Origin: Cordilura impudica
Lineage: Eukaryota; Arthropoda; Insecta; Diptera; Scathophagidae
DNA: 64,000 bases
Assembly: GCA_963682025.1 (NCBI GenBank)
Contig: OY821519.1
Coordinates: forward strand, 109,743,764-109,807,763
Reading direction: 5' to 3'
Shown: piece by piece, positions 55,630-64,000 of the stretch
How positions within the stretch are numbered: position 1 is the first letter of the stretch
Layout: each line of letters starts with the position of its first letter
Notes under the pieces: generated by a model
Told to the model about the DNA's origin: nothing
Databases searched by the model: none
The model's input: only the letters and a program-made list of their open reading frames with translations
Made by a program: the position numbers and the translations under genes

Positions 55630-56946
55630 TTGTCGCCTTTATTTACTGCGTTTTTTTTTTGTCAATCCTTTCTTGGTGTTACTAGGTTCTGCTGTTGATT
55701 TCGCTGACGGTTTATTTGTTGGCTTTGGAAAGAAATCGCATTGAATAGAGGCAGAAAACTTTTTCAATTTGAGTCTTCCATCAACAAGCGGTATAAAAGC
55801 ATGGTATTGAGCGGTGCCATCGATTGTTACCGCAGCATCGAATCTGCTCTTCAGTGTTTTCAATGTTTCCTGATGATCCTCTTTGCTATTTTAGTTTCTT
55901 TACAATAACTCTTTGCCCAATGGAATAAAGCAGTCGCATCTAAGATGCGATCTTGATGAGAGCACTGGAGGCTATACTTTGCTGCATTTCTTTTAAGGTT
56001 TGCTCCAATACCATCACATTCTCCTTTACCATGAGCAGTAGGATGAAAATGCCACTCAGCTGGCATTCCAAAATCTTTTTCATGGGCCATAAGATTTGCC
56101 AAGCTACTTTTGTTTTTAAAATGTTGACGAGCTCCATCCGAAACGTAGTATACCTTCTTTACTGTAAATTTAGATTTTAGAAATTTTAGTATTCTCTTCT
56201 GGTACTCATAAACTGCAACGGTATCATGTTTAAATCGTCGGATATGACTGTCATACTTTTGTGTTCCAGTTTTTCATCTTTCATGTAGTAAATAACTACT
56301 GTGAATATAGTTGCTTTGTCGTTATTGAAGTGGAATGCTTGTATGACATCCTAAAAAACATATTTATAGTTTTCTGCAAAATCATATGAAATAACGAATT
56401 CACCAGACTTCAATGCATCTTCAAATGCTTGAAGAATAACCATTGCTCTTTGACTAAAAAGTCATGGGATCTCAAGTTTAGCAATCCTGTACACATTTCT
56501 TCCACAAAATCATCCACATTTGAAATGATTGTTTTCAATGTGCATCTGTCAGTCTGAATACAAGAATCAACTTTGACCTCCTCTATATATTCTCGATATA
56601 AAGAGTTGATTAAATTTTCTTTGATGAATGTGGTTTTCGGGCAATTGGTACATTCACCTAAGTGGCAAGAAGTTGTTGCATTAGGACACATAGTCAATTT
56701 AAGGCAATCGCGGTAATCGCGTAAATCTTCTGCCGAATCATCTGTTAAATACTTTAAGTTGATTTCCTTCAACATCAGTTTAACATTTTCATGGTAAATG
56801 CAAACGCATACTGTGTGAGTTCCGCTGTTTTCTGCCAAAACGCGATGTTTTGGCCTCATTTGGGTTAATTTCGTGAAGCCAATTCTAACATCCTCGTGTT
56901 CAGATTGAAATGTTGCCAATAACTCTTTCAGGTTACAGATAACCAT
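55630..56946 (-). pseudogene. Transposase-like pseudogene of the long-TIR element
   Basis: From the 5' (right) end: a 178-codon frame (56410-56946) with LKELLATFQSEHEDVRIGF, RPKHRVLAENSGTHTVCVC and cysteine pairs (CPNATTSCHLGECTNCPK); then, after a frameshift near 56415, FVISYDFAENY and a TAG (56351-56353) where glutamine is expected before DVIQAFHFNN; then VYYVSDGARQHFKNKSSLAN, DFGMPAEWHFHPTAHGKGEC and DGIGANLKRNAAKY (55860-56130); then a basic, lysine-rich C-terminus (55639-55863). I recognise this as a multi-copy family seen in many arthropod genomes. The conserved acidic positions (YDFAENY, VSDGA, EWHF/CDGIG) suggest a DDE/DDD nuclease, which is inference. I cannot name the superfamily. 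Confidence 0.65.
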
Positions 56947-56964
56947 TCTCTTCTGTTATGTTAT

Positions 56965-56987
56965 GAAGGTATGTTACATACCTTCGG
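56965..56987. repeat. Palindrome between the gene start and the inverted repeat
   Basis: GAAGGTATGTTACATACCTT reads nearly the same on both strands (stem GAAGGTATGT/ACATACCTTC). It lies about 20-40 bp upstream of the first ATG of the transposase-like gene and may be a regulatory or binding site. Confidence 0.5.
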
Positions 56988-57564
56988 AAAGGTTAATTTG
57001 TCTAGTTTCTCAGTATAAGTTTTATTTGTAAGGTTTTAGACACAAATAGGAAAAAGTTCAAAATAGTGCATTTGTAAAAAATTGAAAAACCGTTGTCTTG
57101 AGTTACAAAACATTTATTTTGATAGATATCCCACTCCCATCCCACTAAGCGACCAAAAAGCTCTTAAAGGAAAAATCCTAAGCTTTCTTATGGGGGGAAA
57201 AAAATGCCCTTTTTGAAAAAAAAGGCAAAAAATGCTTTAATTTAGCAAAAAAAAAAAAAAGTCTAAAAATTTTTTTTTTTTTTAAGTATTTTTTTCCGAA
57301 ATATTGAAGAAATAGCTATCTAAATTATTTAGGAGAAAATTTTCTAAGAACAATAGGTAATAAGTTACATGGATGAGAAAAAACACCTGTTTGGCCAAAA
57401 TGTCAAATTTTGATCCCCTCTAACTCAGAGAGCTCTGGACCGATCTTATTGAAAAATTGTGTATAAACTACTATCCAATAGGACTAACCTTGGTGCAAAT
57501 TTCATCCCGATCGAAAGACATCGGTTTCAAAAGTTGGTGCACTTGACATGAAACCCCCCATATA
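56985..57564 (-). repeat. Right long terminal inverted repeat
   Basis: Counterpart of 54746-55333. The A/T runs differ in length from the left arm (for example GGGGGGAAAAAAATG near 57193). Confidence 0.78.
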
Positions 57565-57860
57565 CTTATATTAGAGTGACAGCGGTTTGTATGAAAAAAA
57601 TTTTTTGGCCGAATTTTGAGGTGTGCGGGTCGAATTATTGTGACACTGGATCTAAAACTTTAGAGCGCAAAATTTGAGCCAAATGGGGCAATGCTTTCAA
57701 GATGCGCATTGAGTTCAAAGTTCAAATTTGCACTTACATGTAAAAATTATCAAAAAAGTAATTTTTCACAAATATTTTAAATTGCAATTAAATTAATTAA
57801 TAAACGATAATTTAGATTAAATTATCTTTCTAATAAAACGAATTTATTGACCTAAATTGA
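57565..57860 (+). repeat. Dispersed repeat R, copy 2
   Basis: Starts TTATATTAGAGTGACAGCGG directly after the long-TIR element and matches 16319-16620 in order of words. It supplies the uninterrupted start of the repeat against which the 1-kb insert at 15316-16318 can be judged. Confidence 0.65.
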
Positions 57861-58659
57861 ATGAAGATGATATAGGTCGTGTATGGGTACCCCACATAAT
57901 TTTCAGCGCTGAATATTTTGGGCTATTTAAAATATGGGAAAGTCAAATATTCGTCGATTTGTGCAATAAATTCATCAATTTTCCCCAAAAAGGTGAAAAA
58001 AGTCCACAAAAATGCACGAAAGCGCCCCCTGGCCGCTGTTAAAAATAAAAATAAAAATAAATATGAAAAATGGATTTTCCGACCCAAAAAAACTCCCGGT
58101 TAACACATTTTCAATAAATTTTTTACATTTGAATGAGTATTATGGAAAATATCATTTATATATCTTCATCGAAATTTTGGCAGGCTCGAAAATGATTTTA
58201 GAGGTATGGTTTGTTGGGCAAATATATTTGTTATGGTCCATAGTACCAGAATCGCGATGAGACCATGGAGATTTTTTCGGCCCCATTCAATTTGCCCCAC
58301 CTTCATATTTATATATAGAAGAAGAATATTCTTAAGTTATTTACAAGTAAATATGTCATTACATTTCATTACAATTTTTATAGATTTTAAGAAACTTAGT
58401 TATTGATGCTATATCTTCTGTTTAGGAATTAGATAGACAACGGGTCCACGGTTCCTAATATAGTTATTCTGGAATTATGGAGTTTTGGGCCGGATATGTT
58501 GCAGTAGCAATAAGTTATAGTATTAGTGTTAGATAATGTTCTAAGCGTTCGAATTTTATACGATCTTATCTATTAATTCTTAATTAGTTATCATCCTTTA
58601 GATATCCCTTTAGACAGCTTTACCTTTTTAATATTGTAATATTGTCACCATATAGTGAC
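57861..58659. other. Unassigned spacer, 0.8 kb
   Basis: Several overlapping 60-80-codon frames lie here without motifs. No gene or repeat recognised; it may be a further part of repeat R. Confidence 0.35.
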
Positions 58660-59190
58660 GATTTAAAAAGTTTTGTTACTATACTAGTTGGTTATAGAAA
58701 TAATAAGGGATTTGGTAATTGAGATAAGAGAGTTTGTGTTGCAGTTAAACGTCAGACTTGAAAGACATTTTATAATATTAAGCCTTTGTGTTAATGAAGA
58801 CAATAGGTCGTCTATGTGGACGTTCCATCTACAGTTATATATAAGAATTCCTAGTATCCTCAGTGTATAAACTCCAGATAATGTGAAGATCGATGATTGA
58901 ATATTGCAAGTGCAGTTTATAGGTCTGCATATATGTATGAATTTACATCTAGTAGTCGAGAGTGTGGCTCTAGAAGTATCACACCAGAGGTTAACATCGT
59001 TTTAATGGATTGTGTATGTTTAATATTAGGTTTTTATTTGCCCCTGAATGAATTATTAAGTTAGTGTCGTCAGAGTAGGCGCAAAAATCAATTTCCTTCT
59101 GACAAGATATAATTAATCTTAGTTTATTATATGCTACAATTAAGAGTATAACCGCTAATGGAGACCTTGAGCTATTCAATTGCAAGTCAC
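58660..59190 (-). pseudogene. LINE-F reverse transcriptase relic
   Basis: On the minus strand SPLAVILLIVAYNKL then FCAYSDDTNLIIHSGANKNL (about 59000-59150) is the palm region with a YSDD version of the YADD box. After frame changes LRILGILIYNCRWNVHIDDL and LSSLTQRLNIIKCLSSLTFN then CNTNSLISITKSLIISIT (58700-58870) is the thumb. Neither end of the element is recognisable. Confidence 0.7.
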
Positions 59191-59747
59191 GACATTTATA
59201 GTGGAATACTTAAAATGCAAAATCTTTCTTGTGTGTGCTTCCCGAAATACTTATCTAAACTTATAAAACCTAATTTGGATGTTGCTAGTTTAGCTGATGT
59301 TCGGGTTTTATGGCCTTATGTAAATTTTGGCTAAAATTAATTTTTTCACAAAACACGCAATATCTCTTATGCCTTTATCCCGTAAACCAATTGGAATTTT
59401 GTTTTCCTGTCTTCTTCACAATTGTAGCTAAAGATCAGGAGAAACAAATTATATAACAAACTAAAACAAAAAAAAACTGCGTGTAGTGCCTTAATATTCC
59501 TAAAAGGCAAAAATTTTTCATCCTCAAAGATCTCTGTTTTTAAAACTTTATTTCAATAAAAATAAAAAATATAAATTTTCCAGGTGCATTTTACACCGAA
59601 AATTCGAGATACGTATGAAAGTTCCTCCAATTTGTTCCAACAGCATTATTTATGCATGTGAAGCACCTGTCATGACCGCTTGGCCAGATTAACGGATTAG
59701 CAAAACGCAAGTGTCCTCTTCCAATTCAAAATAGTGCTATTTATATT
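59191..59747. other. Unassigned spacer
   Basis: No gene or repeat recognised. Confidence 0.4.
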
Positions 59748-60105
59748 ATTATTAGGCTAGGCGATTTTTTGTTAACGATATTTGGTTCTACCGTTTTATC
59801 CCGCTTTTGACCAAGCGCATAATTTTGAAAAGGTATTTCTTTTTAGCTATTCATCGTGTTTACAGATTTTTAATTTTTTTCCTTTATTTTGAGTAAATTG
59901 CATTTAAAATTGATACTAACTAACACATGTAAAAAATTATACATATTCTATGTGTGTGTTTATTAAATTGTTAATGTGTTTGTTAATGAGTTTGTCATCT
60001 TCATTCACAATAATAATAATCCAAAAAAAAAAAAGTGTTGGTTTGTGAATTGGCTAAGTTGAAAGTTGCCTAGAAATTGCACTCCAATTTCTAGCGGTGT
60101 CAAAT
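59748..60105 (+). mobile_element. Short Helitron (group 2), decayed 3' end
   Basis: Head TATTATTATTAGGCTAGGCG then ATTTTTTGTTAACGA, body TTGTGAATTGGCTAAGTT, end GCACTCCAATTTCTAGCGGT without the CTAG terminus. Confidence 0.65.
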
Positions 60106-60241
60106 CTTCACAAATAAAAATTGTTCTATAAAATTTGCGAATTTTTACAAACTGAATCTTTAATTTTATTTTCTTTTGTCGGTGGCTCTTCTAGGACTTC
60201 GACTGTCTTTTAAAGTGATTCGCTATTGCTTACACTTCTGT

Positions 60242-60340
60242 CAGGGCCGGCACCAGGGGTGTGTGAACTGTACCACTGCCTAGGGCGGCAGCTTTTAGGG
60301 GGGCGGCAAATATTGCGACAGCAATATTAAAAAAAAGTGC
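60242..60340 (+). mobile_element. Possible hAT-type terminus
   Basis: CAGGGCCGGCACCAGGGGTG then GCCTAGGGCGGCA and GGGGGGCGGCAAAT are words common at the ends of hAT-family elements in animals. No matching right end (GCCGGCCCTG) was found downstream; GGGGCCGGCTC near 61090 is not in the expected form. Only one end is supported. Confidence 0.4.
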
Positions 60341-62369
60341 AAATAACCTTTTGAGTGCCGAGAGTCTTGCAGCGCTCATGCAGACACTCTTTGTAATCGT
60401 ACTTTTTTTTTCTACTGATTCACAGGCGACATTTTTAAAGTCCTACTCCCACTAAAAATCCAAGACTGGTCATGTCAGTTGAACAGGAATCTCCCCCCTC
60501 TCCTCACAACAGACAGGTAGTAGCTTAACAAATCTAACAATACACAAACATTCATGTTTTCTGTAATAGGGGAATGGGGTAGGTTTGTGTTTACCATGAA
60601 GCTAAGGGTGCATATGGGGAGGGGGGTAACTCAGGATGATATAAATACAGCTATATTTATTTCATCCGCAGAGATAAATAATACGGGAGAAAATTTTAAC
60701 AAAAGTAATGACAACAGTGATAATATAAATTAAACATCTTTTTTATATCTGAATATAGAAATGCTGATGTACCGGCATCTGAAAATAAATCTAATAACGA
60801 AAAAGCGGAAATGACAAGAAAATAGAAAATGCCACTTTCTGAAAGACAGATGTACTAGTACGGATCTGGAAAAAATTTTTATCCCTTTTTAATGATCAAA
60901 ATTTGTGATAATTTAAAGCATATGTGCCACGCCCTATGCATTCGATGCACATTTGTTTTTATGAAAGCACTTAGGCATAGCAAGTATATTATAATACACA
61001 TACTCAGCACTTAGCACTAAGGAATACAAAAAACACGATGCTTGTCTCGTTGGGCACACGTAAATACCGCTCGGATCGGCAGAACAACTGGGGCCGGCTC
61101 AGAATTCTGTCATTAGGTTGTCAGTAGGTTGTCAATATTGATGACATATTTAGGAAATTTATGTAAGACGTCTTTAAGACCCTTTCAAATTATTCAGATG
61201 TCTTTTAGCACTTTATAAATATTTGCCAAGAAGATCCGCTCCTGATAATATCTTTGTAGGTATTTCTTTTACATGTACCATGAGACAGGTTTAGCCCTTA
61301 CAGCTAGCTAAGTGATGTTTGTCTTAAGGCATATCTAAAACTCGATACAAGTAGTTTTCGTATATGCATTTCTTTTTCGTAATTATCGCTTATTGACCTT
61401 GAACTTGCAGTCCAACTCGGTATGTAATGGAAGTATTTAAACTTATAAAAATAATTATCTTTCGTGAGATTCTTTACTTGTTATGTTTTTTAAGAAAAAC
61501 AGAACTTTGATAGAATTATATATGGATTTTTAACGCCGAATGATGCACTCAAGAGACCACCATTGTACTGGAAAATACATAAATATCTACAAAGGAAAAT
61601 GATTAATTACCATACGTCCCATATTCCTTTTTCTTTCTTCCAATAATTGGTTGTTATTCTGCACATATATTAAGTGTTCTATATGCAATGACAATTAAGT
61701 TGACAAGCAGTATCGAAAAATCAACTAACAATTTACTTTCAATTTTTGAAATATTTTAAAATATTCCGATATTGATAACTTAACATTGTTAACAAAAAAA
61801 AACCCTATTGTTAATTTAAGCCTAAGAGGATTAACAAAACAAAAAACTAAAAAGACTGTGTCAATCATAACAATCAAAGGGCCGAAATGAAACCATTTAA
61901 TCCACGATTAAGACATAAATCATGTTAAACTATACAGTTTTCTTGTTACTACTGACATACGAAACGATTTGTTTGCATATTGAAAAACTTTGTCATACGA
62001 ATACGTTCAACCGAATATTAACAGTCAGACAGACGGTCACAACTTATAAACGTAATTTCATAAAAATATTATTTATAACTATAGTAACGTTTAAATGTGA
62101 TCCACACACTCGCTCTTATATGTAGATCGATGTAAATGTTTACTCTTAACCAGTAACAAATCATGGGTGGTAAAAATAACAAATCAACGGCACTATTTAT
62201 CACTTGACAGAAATAGAGCAAATGTCTATGGGTAAACATTTAGCACAGTGGTCTTCAAGACTGCCAAAGAGAAAATGAAATGACACATATTAAATACGTT
62301 AGGCAAGGACAGGTTATTGTAATTCCCGTTCCGACATTGTCTACTTACCAGCACAAAACAATATCTCAA
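60341..62369. other. Unassigned region, 2 kb
   Basis: No coding motif recognised. It may be the interior of a decayed hAT element or host DNA. Confidence 0.35.
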
Positions 62370-63240
62370 AAATATAATGCACTTGTCGAAAGATAATACA
62401 ATAGATATAATGTATCAAAATGGACTTAATACAAAATTGACGTCTCTTTACGCAAACAGCTTTGATTTCACCTACCACATTATTGCCTTTACAGAAACCA
62501 GGCTGAATGATAAAAAAAAAAAATAGTCATAATGCTGAAATATTATGTCCAAAATACCAATTATTTTGATACGATCGGCCTCACAATCTTAGTGGGGAAG
62601 TTCTTATTGCCGTACTAAATTCCTTACATTGTTACCGTATTGCATTTTTACATAATGATAATATTTAATTTGTTGCCATTAAAATTAGACGTACAAAACG
62701 ATACTTGCTCCTATATTCTTCAAAATTCTTCTTCTGATATTTATGATATACACATTTTTGCAATTTGATCTGCTATGTAACAATTTAAATCATCCGATAT
62801 ATTTATGGTACTTGGAGACTTTAACCTTCAAAATAAATTGTGGAATAAACCTTTGGAGCTTAACTATTTAATTCCGACTGTATTAAATGAATTTATACAA
62901 TCAAGCTAACCACATACGCAATGTTTATGGGAGACCTTTTGACCTTGCTTTTGTTAAACAGCCGATAGATAAATACTTACGAAACTCACTTCCCATTACG
63001 TATCCTGAAGATTGTCACCATCCTACAATAGATGTCGAAGTTTATCACATTTCAAATAAATCAGCACCTCCTTTAAAAAGAAACAAATATAATCTGCAAA
63101 AAGTCTAATGTCAGTTGGAACACTATAATTTTTGATAATAATTTTGATGATGGTTTTTAACTTTTAGTCTTTGTTCCAAAAATAAGTATTCTAAAAATAT
63201 AAAAAAAAAATTTTACAAGAAACATAAAAGTTCAGGCTCC
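62370..63240 (+). pseudogene. LINE-G endonuclease fragment
   Basis: GLNTKLTSLYANSFDFTYHI and IAFTETRLND (about 62420-62515) is the start of an APE endonuclease with the catalytic TETxL box. GEVLIAV-like text follows with breaks. MVLGDFNLQNKLWNK (about 62803-62850) is the GDFN box, and a 73-codon frame (62887-63108) holds RPFDLAFVKQP and a degraded final histidine motif (DCHHPTIDVEVYHI). Several frameshifts and stops. This is the 5' part of a LINE; no RT follows. Confidence 0.75.
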
Positions 63241-63301
63241 TCACTAATAAATTGGCATAAGAAAACTATATGAAATCTAACCCTAAATCATTTTATAAAG
63301 A

Positions 63302-63385
63302 CTAGCAGAGCTCAGCACTGGAAATTCAAGTGCAAATTCCATGAAATTTTATAATTTCATTAAATTTTTTTCTTTCCATTTTTTC
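63302..63385 (-). mobile_element. Short Helitron (group 2), 3' end only
   Basis: CTAGCAGAGCTCAGCACTGG then AAATTCAAGTGCAAATTCCA on the + strand is the reverse complement of the group-2 hairpin and CTAG end. The body is replaced by TIR element X just to the right. Confidence 0.6.
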
Positions 63386-63395
63386 AAATCTATAT

Positions 63396-64000
63396 CTGTG
63401 GTTTTCTGGAATAACCGCGTATGTCCATTTTTGTCACTTTTGAGTTAACGAAGCCAAATATATTAATTTTTAACGCTCTTTAGATGCGTTTAATTTTTTT
63501 AAAAAAATATTGACCATTTCTGAGTTTTTTTCTTTAAATAACGACGTAACTTAAATGTTTATTAAATTAATTTGCAGCACTATCGAGCTATGTCAACCTA
63601 CGATTGATCGCTGACAAATTATTTTATCAGAAAACGACACATAGCGACATACGTTGTTATTAATGAAAAAAAATGCAAAACAATTTTGGATTATTTTTCA
63701 GTTTATAATCACTTATAAAAACTGTTGTGTGTGTTTCTGTTATTTGTTGGCACTATTATTATTGATACGTTGTTATATTTTCACCCTAAGTCCCGTTAAC
63801 TTTCTGTTGACGAAAAAAAAAATCAATTTTTCAAGCAACAACAACTTATGTCTAAATGTGTAGTTGCACTGGTAGATTTCTTTTTCAAAGAAAACGACAT
63901 TTGTCGAAATAAGTTGTTTTATCTGCACACACTTTAAGTGTAATTTACATACTGATTTTTCGTCCTTCTCTAGGATCTATTCCTCTTAAGATTTTTGACT
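63396..64000. mobile_element. TIR element X, copy 2, inverted, cut by window end
   Basis: Starts ATCTGTGGTTTTCTGGAATA then ACCGCGTATGTC and follows the reverse complement of copy 1 (GTTAACGAAGCCAAATATAT, TTTTTAACGCTCTTTA, AGTCCCGTTAACTTTCTGTT, TGCACACACTTTAAGTGTAA, TTCGTCCTTCTCTAGGATCT). The end with the second terminal repeat lies beyond the window. Confidence 0.68.

Larger units (their letters stand above)
54746..57564 (-). mobile_element. DNA transposon with ~585-bp terminal inverted repeats, unassigned superfamily
   Basis: The ends read TATATGGGGGATTTCATGTC on the left and TATATGGGGGGTTTCATGTC (reverse complement) on the right. From there both arms run parallel for about 585 bp with moderate divergence and small length differences, mainly in T/A runs. 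The space between the arms (about 55335-56985) holds the coding region on the minus strand. Each end sits in TA-rich DNA, so a TA or TATA duplication cannot be separated from the background. Long inverted repeats around a single transposase-like gene mark it as a nearly complete DNA transposon. Confidence 0.75.

Noticed and set aside
60242..61110. Complete hAT element between CAGGGCCGGC and GGGGCCGGCTC
   Set aside because: The second word is in the wrong form and orientation for a terminal inverted repeat and no transposase motif lies between them; only a possible left end is kept at low confidence.

Overview
The window looks like nuclear DNA of a higher fly (Diptera, probably a calyptrate such as a blow fly or house fly). 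It is strongly AT-rich, lacks bacterial gene organisation, and is packed with insect transposable elements: DINE-1/mini-me-like Helitron relatives carrying (GTCY)n microsatellites, a rosa-type mariner, piggyBac, pogo/Tigger and several APE-type non-LTR retrotransposons (LINEs). I found no convincing host protein-coding gene, rRNA, tRNA or CRISPR. The only long intact reading frame with a recognisable product is a 361-residue mariner transposase (33398-34483). Adding up my intervals, about 70% of the window is mobile DNA. The rest is AT-rich sequence in which I recognise nothing.

Layout. 1-4484: a degenerate LINE whose 3'UTR is split by composite Helitron copy A (2198-4034). 4908-7780: a DINE element and composite Helitron copy B, which is inverted relative to A. 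8338-15010: small non-autonomous elements (a TIR element, short Helitrons, a TTA-flanked MITE, a DINE). 15301-16620: a 1-kb GC-richer insert bounded by a 15-bp direct repeat, followed by a dispersed repeat. 18349-26510: a three-level nest in which a DINE is split by a LINE (11-bp target duplication) and the LINE is split by a piggyBac and two more DINEs. 26985-32000: a mariner relic, two head-to-tail short Helitrons and several DINEs, one carrying a TTA-flanked MITE. 32396-35380: composite Helitron copy C with the intact mariner inside it. 36144-42465: DINEs, one split by a 5'-truncated LINE. 43214-47980: a pogo/Tigger relic split by two LINEs, followed by composite Helitron copy D. 48934-50815: an irritans-like mariner relic split by a DINE. 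52617-53370 and 63396-64000: two inverted copies of one TIR element. 54746-57564: a 2.8-kb DNA transposon with ~585-bp terminal inverted repeats, coding for a transposase-like protein that I cannot assign to a superfamily. 58660-64000: LINE fragments and short Helitrons.

The genes do not form a pathway. What the window records is the order of transposition events, and several pre-insertion sites can be read by comparing copies within the window. Three Helitron-related groups dominate. Group 1 is a composite 'double-headed' Helitron (4 copies). Group 2 is a 0.3-0.45 kb Helitron ending in CTAG (11 copies or fragments). Group 3 is the DINE-like family, with a palindrome near its CTTACTTGTT end (about 15 copies or fragments) plus one classic mini-me-type element. 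The most interesting items are the composite Helitron architecture, the unassigned long-TIR transposon, the nested stack, and the intact DD41D mariner.
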